A DNA stretch of 64,000 nt from Artemia franciscana (GCF_032884065.1 NC_088880.1:36324827-36388826), one strand, 5' to 3'. Shown: positions 35,618-48,215, counted from the first letter of the stretch. Notes: generated by a model not told the origin, from the sequence alone. A program made the numbers and translations.

Positions 35618-36596
35618 CTTCGTATACGGAATAATTTCTGTTTGTTTTGAGTTTTAATGTTGCTCCTTGCTTTCAGTTAAAAAACTTGTTTCTTTTATTT
35701 AATTTATTATCATTTGGGAAATAATGCCGGTAACTCTGACTCACTTTCCCTGAAAAACTTCCTCTTCTCACGAGAAACTCCCCCGTAGATATTTCTTCCA
35801 ACGTAAAAAAAAATGTCCCCCGTAAACGTCCCTCTGAAAAATTCCACCCTCGCTGAAAATTCCCCTCCTTCCGCAAAATTTTTTGCGGACAATCTAAAAT
35901 ATTCTTCTTAGCACACCTTCTTCTGAAAAAGACTTTCATTCTTAATCGTTTTCCTGATCATCCCGGAAATCACCCCTTCTGTAGAAATGTTTACTCAGAA
36001 ATCCAAACGCCCCTGAGAATAGCCCATAGGCGATTCTCCCGGGACATCTCAACATGCAAAATTGAGTTGGCAAAGAGAAAGTAAGACAAATAAAAAAAAA
36101 AAATGTCATATAAGGATTCTGCCAAATTCCCCCGTGTAAAATTTCCCTAAAAATTTCACACCCGGAAGTTTCCCTCCCCCAAGAAAATTCTCTAGATAGA
36201 AACCCACCCCAATCACAAAATTCCTCCCCCGAAAAATGTCTGTATACTTCCCAATAACATATACTGTACGTAAACAATGGGTAAGTTTCATAAATTACAG
36301 ACCCCGTGGGCTGTGGGGGGTCATGTTACCCCTAAAGGTATAGTTACTGGTTCTTTCAACATGCCGAACAAAATGACTATAAAATTTTGATCGATTTTCG
36401 GGAAAAGGGACGTGGAAGAGGGGCTAGTTGCCCTTAAATCCTTTTGGTCACTTAAAATGGGCACTAAAACTTTTGATTTCCGTTTGAATACAATCTCTAC
36501 TGATTTCCTAGGACCATTATTTGATATGATCACTCCTGGAAAAAAAAAGAAAATAGAAACAAACAAATAAACAGGAATCCGTGATCTTTCTTCTGG
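35618..36596 (+). mobile_element. FB element, middle portion
   Basis: This starts within a right arm and runs to ...GATCTTTCTTCTGG, where repeat Z begins. It belongs to a subfamily with a different C-rich middle. Confidence 0.75.
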
Positions 36597-37046
36597 TTTA
36601 AACCTTTTACCGCTCATTTCTTGGGATGTCAGAGCTTACAATGATAAAAATCTATTATCGTTATGCGTGTGCTGGTAAGCGTGTTGCCGAATTTTTCGGA
36701 GCTAAGGAGTCACGTGAGAGTAGGTAGATGAGGAGTGTCTTTACTATAGACTACTCATTTATTCTACAAAGTCTATAACATGATTTGAAAACAAACATAA
36801 GTGAAGAACGTTACAGAAGTACTGCACGACAGGAACTACTTGTATCACTTCAGAAATCCGTAGATAAAATGATTTCCAAGGTTCTCAGAAACAAGTTCTA
36901 CTATATTTAAATAGTCCACTTTCTGGTAGAATAAGTTCCACTTTCTGATATTATAAACATAGTTTTTCTGGTTCCCGTGTCTACAACACAAAAGCATAAT
37001 AAATTCTATAAACCCAGGTTCTAGTCAGGGCTTCTAGAATCCAAAA
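36597..37046 (+). repeat. repeat Z, copy 1 (5' part)
   Basis: About 450 bp shared with 44548-45045 (for example GTAGGTAGATGAGGAGTGTC and TTTATTCTACAAAGTCTATA). It joins FB sequence on its left. It is interrupted at 37047 by an FB copy and resumes at 38712. Confidence 0.75.
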
Positions 37047-38711
37047 TCAAACAGTTCGTGGTAACGAACTGTAGTAAGGAGCGACCCGGCTCAATAGTAA
37101 CCAAAAGTCTAAAAAATAGAATTTTGGTGCCAATAGCTACATCAAAAGAACCGCATTTTAATGCTAATTTTAAATATTTAATTTTCATCAAGTTTAGTCG
37201 TACCCATCAAAAGTTACGAGCCTGAGAAAATTTGCGTTATTTTAGAAAATAGGGCGAAACACCCCCTAAAGTCACAGAATCTTAACGAAAATCACACCAT
37301 CAGATTCAGCGTATCAGAGAACCCTACTGTAGAAGTTTCAAGCTCCTATGTACAAAAATGTGGAATTTTATATTTTTTGCCAGAAGGCAGATCACGGATG
37401 CGTGTTTATTTGTTTGTTTGTTTTTTTTCCAGGGGTCATCGTATCGACCCAGTTGTCCTAGAATGTTGCAAGAGGGCTCATTCTAACTTAAATGAAAAGT
37501 TCTAGTGCCCTTTTTAAGTGACCAAAAAAATTGGAGGGCACCTAGGCCACCTCCCACGCTAATTATTTTCCCAAAGTCAGCGGATCAAAATTCTGAGATA
37601 GCCATTTTATTCAACGTAGTCGAAAAACCTCATAACTATATCTTTGGGGACGACTTACTCCCCACAGTCCCCGTGGGAGGGGTTACAAGTTCAAAACTTT
37701 GACCAGTGCTTACATATAGTAATGGTTATTGGGAAGTGTACAGGCGTTTTCAGGATGATTTTTTTTTTGTTGGAGGCAGGGGTTGAGAAGAGGGGGATAT
37801 GCTGGGGAAACTTTTCATCAAGGAATTTGTCATGGGGGAAGAAATTTTCCATAAAGGGAGCGCAGGATTTACTAGCATTACTTAAAAAAAAACAATGAAA
37901 AAGTTTTTTTCACCTGGAAGTAAGCAGCAGCATTAAAACTTAAAACAAACAGAAATTATTACCCATATGAGGGGCTCACCTCCTCCTAATACCTCGCTCT
38001 TTACGCTAAAGTATTTTTAGTAATTTCAACTATTTATTCTGCGGCTTTTGTGATTCAGGGGTCATTCTTAATGAATTGGGACAAAATTTAAGCTTTAGTG
38101 TAAAGAGCGAGGTACTGACGAGGGGGCGAACCCCCTCATATATGTAATAAAACCATAAGAATACAAAATTTCTTTACGTAAGCTAATTTATAAGTTACGT
38201 ATATCTTTTACTTATAAAAAGATTCGTAAAAAAATTAAAAGTTCTAGTTGCCTTTTTAATTAACCGAAAATCGGAGGGCAACTAGGCTTCCTCCCCCACT
38301 GTTTTTTTCTCAAAATCATTCGATCAAAATTATGAGAAAGCCATTTAGCCAAAAAAAAAAATATACAAATTTCGTTTTAATTATTCCTCTGCGGAGAGCC
38401 AAAATCAAAACATGCATTGATTCAAAAACATTCAGAAATTAAATAAAAAAAACATTAGCGACATTAAAACTTAAAACGAACAGAAATTACTCCGTATATG
38501 AAAGGGGCTTTTTTTTCTCAACGCCCCGCTCTTTACGCTAAAGTTTTTTTACTGTTTTAAAATGTAGAGTTAAGAGAAAGAGTCAAAATTAGCGTTAAGA
38601 GCGGGGGGTTGAGAAGGAAAAGCCCCTTTCATATACGGAGTAATTTCTGTTCGTTTTAAGTTTTAATGTCGCTCCTTACTTTCATTTAAAAAACTTGTTT
38701 TTTTTTATTTA
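37047..38711 (-). mobile_element. FB element, full-length, minus orientation
   Basis: This begins (in plus reading) with the hairpin end TCAAACAGTTCGTGGTAACG and ends with the foldback (about 38433-38711) and ATTTA. It is inserted in repeat Z, between A and T. The loop is in state 2 when read in sense. Confidence 0.9.
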
Positions 38712-38800
38712 TAAATTTTCAAAGATAAAGTTACTCACATTGCATTAAAAATAGGTTTCATGTTTCCTGTTCGAAGACTTAAATTCAAAAGCTTACAGAT
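38712..38800 (+). repeat. repeat Z, copy 1 (3' part)
   Basis: TTAAAAATAGGTTTCATGTT and following bases match 44995-45040, confirming that the FB copy at 37047 split one Z unit. Confidence 0.65.
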
Positions 38801-39287
38801 TCTTCCCCCTCCATTTTTTAGAATTATTTTTACCAAAAATAATTTTCTGAGCCCAGCAAAATTTTTTATTTAAGGCTCTTTATACAAACATAAAACGATT
38901 TTAAGAGTAGAAACTTAAAGGAAAAAAAAATATCCACACAAAGTGTCATATCATTGGTCACTACCTGGGTCTTGCAGGATTTAATTGCAGATTTCTTTAG
39001 ACATTTCCTAATTGTTCTTTTATGGTTCCCAATGGAAGTTTTGTTCCCTCATCACTTTCATAGAAATTTAATGTAATAATCAAATTGAAATGTCACGCTT
39101 GCAATTGAAAAATTGCAATTGAAATGTCAAATTGAAATGTCTTAGTCACGCTTGCAATCTTGTTCGCACAGAATTTCCAGTTCCTAGCAAATACACTGTT
39201 CTTCATAAAAAAAAAATTAAAGGACATCGAAGAGAACAAAAATAATTCATTAAAGTGAAAATATATCTGTGAACAAAACCATTCTTG

Positions 39288-39335
<48 letters not shown>

Positions 39336-39967
39336 ACTTTTCAAATATTTCGATGATCAAATCAAGGCATTTCCTCAATATTTTCCGAATTCAATTCTTT
39401 TATGTTTCTAAATTTCCTTTAACAAATTTTAACGAATCTTAAAATCAGCCTTTCGCATTTTCCTTTAAAATAACACAACGGAGATTTCAACTGACTGCAA
39501 ACTGAAGAAAATATAAAAGAAAATTTTATTTATTATTACTCTTTGTAAAAAAAACCTCTCAACTTCATTGGCTTCCTTTCCTCCCTAGACATACTATGTT
39601 AGAAAGTTCTACGTATTTGACTTTTGACTTCCTGATTTCAGAACTACCTTTCTGTTCTAATTCACATTTAGTCACAACTGGTTAATCACATGTCCTTAGA
39701 TTTTATTAATTTTTTTTTCTCTCTCTCTCTCTCTCGTCTCTCTCTTCTATATTAAGACAAGTCTTGATGAACTAACCAATATGTAAATTGCTCTTTCCTG
39801 CTGGCCCACTTCCCATCGAACAGCCCAAATCCAATGAAAAGATACAAAAAGGGGTACTTTGGATCTTAACTTTGACCTAAGATTGGTTTTATCACTTGAT
39901 AAAAAATAAATTCTACGCACATACATTGTAATTCTCAAATCTTCTGAATCTAAATTGTTTGAAAATA
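38801..39967. other. no gene; poly(A) run and CT tract
   Basis: AT-rich. It holds a run of 43 A at 39291-39333 and an imperfect (CT)n tract at about 39719-39745. Nothing else is recognised. Confidence 0.55.
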
Positions 39968-41910
39968 ACTTGAAAACGAAATTTGCATATCAATTTTTTT
40001 TTTTTGCTAAATGGCTTTCTCTTATTTTTGATCGGACGATTTTGAGAAAAAAAAGTGGGTTGCCCTCCAATTTTTTGGTTACTTAAAAAGGCAAATAGAA
40101 CTTTTAATTTTTTACGGACGTTTTAATTAGTAAGAAATACACGTACCTTACGAATTAACTTACGAAACAAACTTCTATATTCGTATATTTCTATTACATA
40201 TATGAGGGGGTTTGCCTCCTTGGTAATGCCTCGCTCTTTACACTAAAGCTTAAGTTTTGTCCCAGCTCTTTAAGAATGACCCAAGAATCAAAAAGGCCGT
40301 AGAATAAATAGCTGAAATTACAAAAAGTACTTTAGCGTAAAGAGTGAGGTATTTAAGAGGAGATGAACCCCTTATATACGTAATAATTTATTTTTCGTCT
40401 TAAGTTTTAATGCTGCTCCTTACTTTCAGTTCAAAAAAAACTTTCATATTTAATTTTTCATTGTATCTTTATTTAATAATACTAGAAAATCCTGCACCCC
40501 CACCGTGGAATTTCTCCTCGCCATGATAAATTCCTTCAAGGAAAGATCCTTCCATGTATCTCCCTCCCCTTAACCCCACCTCCAACTAAAAAAAAACCCT
40601 GAAAACTTCCATACTCTTCCCAATAGCCATTACTGTATGTAAACACTGGTCAAAGTTTGTAACTTGCAGCCCCTTCCCCGGGGACTGTGGGGGAGTAAGT
40701 CGTCTCCAAAGACATAGTTATTGTGTTTTTGACTATGCTGAACAAAATAGCTATCTCAAAATTTTGATCCGTTGACTTTGGGAGGAAAATGAGCGTGGGA
40801 GGAGGCCTAAGTGCCCCCCATTTCTTTTGGTCACTGGGCAGTGGAACTTTAAATTTTCGGTAGAATGAGCCCTCGTGTAACATTCTAGGACTACTGGGTT
40901 GATACAATCACCCCTGGGAAAAAAATTAAATAAACACGCACCTGGGCTCCGTAATTTCTTCAAATGGCTCACTTCTCCCCGAGCTGCGGGCGAGATTATC
41001 TAAAGTGTCTTCTGTCATGGGTAGACTGAATCGTCACCTCTGGCGAAAACCAAACATCAGTCGCAAAACGAAACTGCGGATCTTCAACGCTCTAGTCGGC
41101 TCTGTGATGCTTTACGGAGCTGAGACATGGCAAGCATCAGCTACAACCCTCAAGAAAATAGACGTATTTCATGCAAAGAGCCTGAGGAGGATTGAAGGCC
41201 TACGATGGTCCGACTTCGTCAGCAATGAAAAGCTTCTGCAGCTCACAGAGCAGTCTTGGTTTTTGACCCAAGCAGCCGAGCGAACCTTACGATGGTTTGG
41301 GCATCTGCTTCGTATGCCACCACATCTACCCGCAAAGTTGGTCTATGACTTCGACCCTATCAAAGTTGGTTGGAAGCGACATCGCGGTCTACCGAAGAAA
41401 CGTTAGTCCGACAGCCTGTCCGAGTTCTTGACGATGGCAAACATCAGACAGGGCGAAGAGCAAATACTCGCCATGGACCGAAGTGGGTGGAGCAGGCAGA
41501 CGTCACTCTCTACGCCGAGCAGTGCCCGGCAGGAGACTTAAGTCAAGTAAGTAAGTCAAAAGTGATCGGTCTTCTGGCAGAAAAATACGAAGTTCCAAAT
41601 TTTTGTAAAAAGGAGATTGAAACTTCTACAATAGGGTTCTCCGACACGCTGAATGTGACGGTGTGACTTTCGTTAAGATTCTGTGACTTTTAGGGGGCGC
41701 TTACCTCTATTTTCCAAAATAAGGCAAAATTTCTCAGGATCGTATCTTTTGATATGTAAGAAAAAATTTAATGAAACTTATATATTTAAAATCAGCATAA
41801 ATGTCTGATTCTTTTGATGTATCTATTAGTATCAAAATTCTGTTTTTTAGACTTTTGTTTACTATTGAGCCGGGTCGCTCCTTACTACCGTTCGTACACA
41901 AACTGTTTGA
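39968..41910 (+). mobile_element. FB element with a nested retroposon
   Basis: The 5' foldback is missing. It runs from TTTGCATATCAATT to the 3' end CAAACTGTTTGA, with a retroposon fragment at 40941-41556 placed between AAACACGCA and GTGATCGGTCTTCTGG. The second foldback is kept at about 40195-40385. Confidence 0.8.
40941..41556 (+). pseudogene. 5'-truncated non-LTR retroposon, RT C-terminus
   Basis: The reading frame starts within one base of the junction: LGSVISSNGSLLPELRARLS, then VMGRLNRHLWRKPNISRKTK, VMLYGAETWQASATTLKKID and LRWFGHLLRMPP. One internal stop (TAG where TGG is expected) lies at 41404-41406. The frame then continues DSLSEFLTMANIRQGEEQIL to TAA near 41540. An (AAGT)n-like tail ends the insert. 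Both the truncation and the tail are typical of target-primed insertion. It is less decayed than the other retroelements here. Confidence 0.85.
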
Positions 41911-42630
41911 AATAGAAAATCCAAGAATCTCTAAATTCTCTATAAGAACTTAACCTCTTTATACCTAATTTCACATCACACTATAATTTTCGAAATGTTC
42001 TCCAAATCTCCAAGATTCTGAAACTTAATTTTCATTACCTGATTATAACATACCTAACGTTTTATTTTATTACACTCTCTGGAAGCGTAAATATTTTTAC
42101 CGCTTTCCCGAATAGTTAATCAATTCTTCACTTCAATTCTCTACTCTGTAAATCCAACTTATTACTCTATTTTTGTATCCCCAACCAATTTACGTATATA
42201 TAATACTTGACCTTATTTTACGTCATGCCAATCATGACAGAATTCATCATCGTGTTCTATGTATCTAATCTCATAATTTGCAACACTCCCTACCATTCAC
42301 ATTTCTCTTCTAAATACCATTTTCTACGGTTTTAAACGTTTTGCAACCTTATACACAATTTCTAATTATTATACTCATTTTCCAATATATATTAATTTTA
42401 TATTAATTCTTCAAAATAATTCGAAGCTATCCCTTTCGGAAAAACAGCTGGAGTACCAATTAAAACTTAGCTAATTCCTAAAAAGAATTTTTATAATTTT
42501 TCCCATTAAATACGCCTCTGTCAACACTTTTTCCTATTCGTCTAAACTTATAATATTTCTAAACAATCTTTGTCCTCAAAAATTTAATTTATCACTCGCA
42601 AATACAATAAACTACAACCTTAATTACAAA
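41911..42630. other. no recognisable feature
   Basis: Very AT-rich unique-looking sequence, without long frames. Confidence 0.55.
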
Positions 42631-42633
42631 TTA

Positions 42634-43942
42634 AATAAACTGAAAGTAACTGAATTTTAACTGAAAGTAAGGAGCGACATTATAACTTAAAACGAACAGA
42701 AATTATTCCGCATATGAAAGAGGCTGTCTCCTCCTCAACGCCCCGCTCTTTAAGCTAAAGTTTTTATTGTTTTAAAAACTTGAGTTGTGAGAATGTGTCA
42801 AACTTTACCATAAAGAGCGGGTGTTGAGGAGGGAACAGCCCCTTTCATATACGGAATAATTCCTTTTTGTTTTAAGTTTTAATGTCGCTCCTTACTTTCA
42901 GTTAAAAAAAAAATTTTTATTTAATTTCTGAATAGTTTTGAGTTAATGAAGGTTTTGGATCTTGAATCACAAAGACCGTTTAACTAAAATAAATAGTTCT
43001 TTTGAAATTACCAAGAATACCTTAGCTTGAATAGTGAAATATTGAGGAGGGGATGAACCCCCTCATATTTGTAATAATTTCTGTTTATTTTAAGTTTTAA
43101 TGTTGCTTTTATTTTCAGTTGAAAAAACTTGTTTGTTTTATTTAATTTCTCATTATTTTTTTAAATAACACTGGAAAAACTAGCGCCCCCTTAATGGAAA
43201 TGTTCTTCCCCCATGATAAATTTCCCCATGGAAAGATCCTCTCACGTAGCCCTTTCCACCCGACCCCCTACCACCAGAAAAAATCCCCCCAGAAAACGTC
43301 ATTTTACTTTCCAATAACGAATGCCATATGTAAACAATGGGCAAAGTTCTTAACTTGCTACACTTCCCCCGGGGAGTGTGGGGGATTAAGTAGTCCTCAA
43401 AGACAAAGTTTTTTAGATTTCGACTCTGCTAAACAAAATGGCTCTCTCAAAGTTTGATCCGATGACTTTGGGGAAAAATGAGCGTGGGAGGGGGGCCTAG
43501 ATGCCCTCCAACTTTTTTGGTCACTTAAAGAGAGCACCAGAAATTTTAATTTCTGTTAAAATAAGCCCTCTTGCAACTTTCTAGGACCACTGGGTCAATA
43601 CGATCATCCCCGGGGAAAAGGAAAAAAAAGAAACACGTATCCGTGATTTTTATACTGGCAAAAAACATTTTTGCAAACCTCTACAGTAGGGCTCTCTGAT
43701 ACGCTTAATCTGATGGTATGATTCTCATTGAGATTCTATTACTTAGAAAATAAGGCAAATTTCACAGGCTCGTAACTTTTGATAGGTAAAACTAAATTTG
43801 ATGAAACTCATATATTTAAAATCAGCATAAAAATCCAATTCTTTTGATGTATATATTGGTATCAAAATACCATTTTTTAGAGTTCTGGTTACTATTGAGC
43901 TGGGTCACTCATTGCTGCAGTTTGTTACCACGAACTGTTTTA
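42634..43942 (+). mobile_element. FB element, full-length, diverged
   Basis: Arms are at about 42656-42770 and 42805-42910, with the loop in state 1. The 3' end has CCACGAACTGTTTTA in place of TTTGA. A frame at 43194-43457 is non-coding family sequence. Confidence 0.8.
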
Positions 43943-44547
43943 TATGCAAACTTTGTTGACATTTCCAATATAATCATTAAACTTTAGCTTATCGAAAGGA
44001 TTTTACAAATTTCATTAGAAATTTGTAAACTATACGGGGATCCTATTTTAAACAATTGAAGTTTAGGGACACAAAAGCAAGGTGCAAAGTCCTATATCAC
44101 GGTCCGGAGAAGTGTGACTTGCCTAATCACTTTTCTTAGGATGGCTGTATGCAACAATTTGACGAACAGCAACGGTGTCAGATGACAAAATCCTTGGTGA
44201 AGAGTAGAAAATAAAATATTGTCTTCACTAGAAAAGCTACTATAGCCCAAATGGCTTTCGGCGGAAATTGACTTCGCCGATAGCAAAATGTATCTTCGCC
44301 AGAAGTAAATACGCTACCTCTTATGCACTGAAGACAAGTAAAATGAGCGCGAATTTGCACAGCTAACATCTTCACGGACGATGTTAGCTGGTGTATTTTG
44401 TGAAGGTGCAAGTATAAGGTGCAAAACTAACCATATTTTAAGTCCAATTGAAGCTGCTAAAGATAAAGTTCAGGTACATTCCAAGTTCTAGTGTTGTAGG
44501 CAATTCGAAATGTAGACGCATTCTCCCCCACAAAAGCCGCTTGCACC
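43943..44547. other. no assigned feature
   Basis: The minus strand has an open frame at 44411-44178 with many hydrophobic residues (AIWAIVAFLVKTIFYFLLFT), overlapped in another frame at 44286-44092. Base composition is slightly richer in GC. There is no recognised family, so I do not call a gene. Confidence 0.35.
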
Positions 44548-45045
44548 ATTTTGTAAACCTTTTACTACTCATTTCTGGTAACGTCTGGGCTTGCATTGAT
44601 AAAAATCTAATACCGGTATACGTGTACTGGTAAGCGTGTAGCCGAATCTTTCAGAGCTAAGGTTTTACGTGACAGTAGGTAGATGAGGAGTGTCATTACT
44701 ATAAACTATTCATTTATTCTACAAAGTCTATATGCATGGTTTGAAAACAAACACAAGAGAAGAGCTTTACTTAAGTACTGCAAGAGAGGAACTACTTGTA
44801 ACACTTCAGAAATCCGTATATAAAAGTATTTCCAAGGTTCTTAGAAACACATTCTGCTATATTAAAATCGTCCTAGTGGATCCCTTCTGGAACCTAGTTT
44901 TTCTGGTTCTCATTTCCACAAGACCAAAGCATCATAAATTCTACAGACCCATGTTCTACTTAAGGTTTCTTGAATACAATATAGTATATTGTGTTAAAAA
45001 TAGGTTTATGTTTCGTGTTCCAAGACTGACGCTCAAAAGTTTGGA
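44548..45045 (+). repeat. repeat Z, copy 2
   Basis: Uninterrupted counterpart of 36597-37046 plus 38712-38800. On its right it joins FB sequence (GGCAAAAATGCAAAATTCCA), the very position where copy 1 joins FB on its left. Confidence 0.75.
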
Positions 45046-45383
45046 CAGGCAAAAATGCAAAATTCCACGTTTTTGTGCATACGAGCTTGAAACTTCTACA
45101 GTATTGTCCTCTGATACACGGAATTTGATTGTGAAATTTTTGTCAAGATTAATTGACTTTTGCAGGGTGTCTCCCCCCTTTTCCAAAAACTAGGCTAATT
45201 TTCATAGACTCGTAACTTTTGATGGGTAACACTAAACTTGATGAATGTTATATACTTGGAATCAGATAAAATGCTGATTCTTTTGATGTTTATATTGATA
45301 TTACTACTTCGTTTTTTAGAGTTCGTTTACTATTGAGCCGAGTCGCTCCTTACTCACACTTTGTTCCCACGAACTGTTTGATA
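45046..45383 (+). mobile_element. FB element, 3' part
   Basis: This runs from GCAAAAATGCAAAATTCCAC to the 3' end CACGAACTGTTTGA. It is diverged. Confidence 0.75.
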
Positions 45384-45627
45384 ATTGACTCAGAGGTATC
45401 AATGGTAACCTAAAAATATCATAACATTCACTTAGAAAGGGTTTCCTTAATGTCGGTCAGATAAGAGATTACAAGGGTGCTATATTTGTGTTTCAGTGTA
45501 TGAATGGCCTAGCCCCGGATGTCTAAGAGTTTTTATCAAACAAATAGTGATCTGCATAATTATGGAACAAGGCATAGTAGTGATATCGTTGTGGATTTAC
45601 GTCATGGTACCCGGTCTTCATTCTCAA
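45384..45627 (+). pseudogene. non-LTR retrotransposon fragment, RT tail
   Basis: It reads DYKGAIFVFQCMNGLAPDV, a stop, then in another frame SDLHNYGTRHSSDIVVDLRH. 'NGLAP' and 'HNY.TR' are common near the end of jockey/L2-like RT proteins. It is cut at 45628 by an FB copy. Confidence 0.6.
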
Positions 45628-46204
45628 TCAAACAGTTCGTGGTAACGAACTGTAGTAAGGACCGACCCGGCTCAATAGTAAACGAAACTCTAAAAAACGG
45701 AATTTTGAAACTAAAAGATACATCAAAAGAATCACATTTTCATGCTGATTTTAAATATATAAGTTTCATCAAATTTAGTCTTTGTCATCAAAAGTTACGA
45801 GCCTGAGAAAATTTGCCTTATTTTGGAAAATAGGGGAAAACATCCCTAAAAGTGATAGAATCACGAAAATCACACCATCGCATTCAGCGTATCAGAGAAC
45901 CTCTGTTGCAAAAATTTCAAGCTGCTATCTACAAAAATGTGGAATTTCGTATTTTTTTTTTTGCCAGAAGACAGATCACGGGTGCGTGTTTATTTATTTT
46001 TCTTTTTTTTTCCCCAGGGGTCATCGTATCGACTAAGTTGTTCTAGAATGTCGCAAGAGGGCTCATTCTAACATAAATGAAAAGTTCTAGTGCCCTTTTT
46101 AAGTGACCAAAAATTGGAGGGCACCTAGGCCCCCTCCCACGCTCATTGTTTACCCAAAGCCAACGGATCAAAATTTTGAGATAGCCATTCTGTTCAACAT
46201 AGTT
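45628..46204 (-). mobile_element. FB element, 3' half, minus orientation
   Basis: This begins TCAAACAGTTCGTGGTAACG after an A and continues to GTTCAACATAGT, then stops. The foldback half is missing. Confidence 0.8.
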
Positions 46205-46453
46205 TATTCGCAAATAAGCCTTCATTTCAATGAAGGCTCAATTGTCTGTAAAGGAGGGGGGCGATAAACATATTAGTTAAATATTGATTCAGAAGAAAAT
46301 GGCGGATTATAAGGGGCTTAGCTTAATCATATAAAAAGAAATGTTTTAAGAAATTTTATACTCTCTTTTAAAGGGGTCAAACTAGTAACACCTTCAAGCT
46401 GATCCACCTATCATGTCCCACACATCATGACTTTCCATTAAGGAACAGACATA
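46205..46453. other. no recognisable feature
   Basis: Short spacer of unique-looking sequence between FB segments. Confidence 0.5.
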
Positions 46454-47137
46454 TCAAACAGTTCGTGGCAACGAAGTAGTAAGGAGCGACCCGGCTCAAT
46501 AGTAACCGAAACTCTAAAAAACGGAATTTTGATAGCAATAGTCAAACAGTTCGTGGTAACGAACTGTAGTTAGGAGCGACCTGGCTCAATAGTAACCAAA
46601 ACTCTAAAAAATTGAATTTTGATATCAATAGCTACATCAAAAAGAATCGAATTTTAATGCTGATTTTAAATATATAAGTTTCATCAAGTTTAGTCTTACC
46701 CATCAAAAGTTACGAGCCTGAGAAAATTTGCCTTATTTAGGAAAATAGGGGGAAACACCCCCTAAAAGTCGTAGGATCTTAACGAAAATGACACCATCAG
46801 ATTCAGCGCATCAGGGAACCCTACTATAGAAGTTTCAAGCTCCTATCTACAAAAATGTGAAATTTCGTATTTTTTGCCAAAAGATAGAATGTCGCAAGAG
46901 GGCTCATTCTAACGGAAATGAAAATTTCTAGTGCCCTTTTTAAGTGACCAAAAAAATTGGAGGGCATCTAGGCCCCCTCCCACGCTCATTTTTTTACCAA
47001 AGTCAACGGATCAAAATTTTGAGATAGCCATTTTGGTCAGTATAGTCGAAAACCAAGATAACTATGTCTTTGGGGATGACTTACTCCCCCACAATCCCTG
47101 GGGGAGGGGCTGCAAGTTACAAACTTTAACCAGTGTT
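46454..47137 (-). mobile_element. FB element inserted in an FB end fragment
   Basis: A first hairpin end (46454-46541) is interrupted after GCAATAG by a second one starting at 46542, which continues to CAGTGTT near 47137. Both are in minus orientation. Confidence 0.8.
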
Positions 47138-47183
47138 TCAAACAGTTCGTGGTAACGAACTGTAGTAAGGAGCGACCCGGCTC
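47138..47183 (-). mobile_element. FB hairpin end only
   Basis: Starting TCAAACAGTTCGTGGTAACG, only about 46 bp survive before the sequence switches orientation. It sits at a T|T step in the sequence CAGTGTT|TACATA of the host copy. Confidence 0.75.
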
Positions 47184-47430
47184 AATTTTTGGTCACTTAA
47201 AAAGGGCACTAGAACTTTTAATACCGTTAGAATGAGCCCTTTCGCGACATTCTAGGACCACTGAGTCGATACGATCACCCCTGGGGAAAAAAACAAAAAA
47301 AAAACAACAAATAAACACGGATCCGTTATTTGTCTTCTGGCAAAAAATGCGAAATTCCACATTTTTGTCGATAAGGGCTTGAAACTTCTACAATAAGGTT
47401 CTCTGATACGCTGAATCTGATGGTGTAATC
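47184..47430 (+). mobile_element. FB element fragment, plus orientation
   Basis: This runs from TTTTTGGTCACTTAAAAAGG to GAATCTGATGGTGTAAT and is fused head-on with the fragment before it. Confidence 0.75.
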
Positions 47431-47439
47431 AAGGAGGCA

Positions 47440-48060
47440 CACTCGTGCCTCTATAAAGAGGCGACACACGACAATGTTAAGCGATCTTCGGTTCCAGTGG
47501 TCGCAGAGGGATGGGGAGGGATGCATTTCGTAGCCCGAGCTCCAACTAAGAAACCTGCAAAATTTCATCCCCCTCCAACTTTTTCGTCATGGGGAAAATC
47601 TGGCCGAAAGTTTCGACCCGTCAACCCCAGCCCCCCTTTAACGTTCTCCGATCGGGCTGAAATTCACAATTTAAGGTCCCCTAGGGCCCAGGAGCTCATC
47701 CGCGAAATTTCAGTTCGATCCGATAACTCCTTCCCTGTTTTCCAGAAACCACGCATAGCCACTTAAAATTCATGTTCTTTTTTTTCCTAGACGTCTACAG
47801 GTCACATCCGACATCGGATCTGGGTGTACGAAGACTCATTCGATGCGGAATTCTCCGAGTAATTTCCTGGAAAGTTTTGTAGGAAAATCTTAACCCCCCG
47901 AAAGTTTCGACCCTCCACCCCCCCCCCCCCTTTTAACGTTGTCCGATCGGGCTGAAATTCACAAGTTAAGGTCCCCTACGGCCCAGGAGCTTATCCGCGA
48001 AATTTCAGCTCGATCCGATAACTCCTTCCCTGTTTTCCAGAAACCACGCATTAGCTAATT
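47440..48060 (+). repeat. tandem repeat, two units of about 290 bp
   Basis: The blocks 47600-47758 and 47888-48050 are nearly the same (GGGCTGAAATTCACAA and AACTCCTTCCCTGTTTTCCA). Style (GATCCGATAACTCC) resembles the core repeat of 6815-8655 and 14860-16855 but is clearly distinct. The open frame at 47497-47766 is not coding. Confidence 0.75.
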
Positions 48061-48142
48061 AATTAACGCATTTCTCTCCATAAGAGCCCATGTTAATTTG
48101 AAATTTTTAAAAGTTATTTAGAAGTTATATTTACACACATGC

Positions 48143-48215
48143 AAGTGGTTAGCTCAGTCGGTAGACCGTGGGACTTATAATCCTCGGGTCAAGGGTTCAA
48201 GTCCCTTACGGGCGG
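48143..48215 (+). tRNA. tRNA-like relic, anticodon TAT
   Basis: It has a D-arm (TAGCTCAGTCGGTAGA), an anticodon loop CTTATAA (anticodon TAT at 48176-48178) and a T-arm AAGGG-TTCAAGT-CCCTT that pairs fully. A T run follows at once (48216-48222), as at a Pol III end. The 5' acceptor strand does not pair with the 3' ACGGGCG, and the D and anticodon stems have mismatches. The body is closest to tRNA-Lys, while TAT would read Ile. It is probably a pseudogene or a SINE head. Confidence 0.6.

Noticed and set aside
37505..37702. Frames starting MPFLSDQKNWRA, repeated at 46931, 49276 and 49954 and on the other strand at 10539 and 34426
   Set aside because: They are the antisense of the FB middle block (CCTCCAATTTTTTTGGTCAC). 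The frame is broken in diverged copies and the peptide is low in information.
43943..44411. Possible membrane protein on the minus strand
   Set aside because: It is hydrophobic but has two overlapping frames, no motif, no splice or promoter evidence and no homologous hint. I left it as unassigned.
46005..46030. T-rich runs before CCCC(A/T)GGGGTCAT as splice acceptors
   Set aside because: The same string occurs in all FB copies in minus orientation and is part of the element, not tied to an exon.
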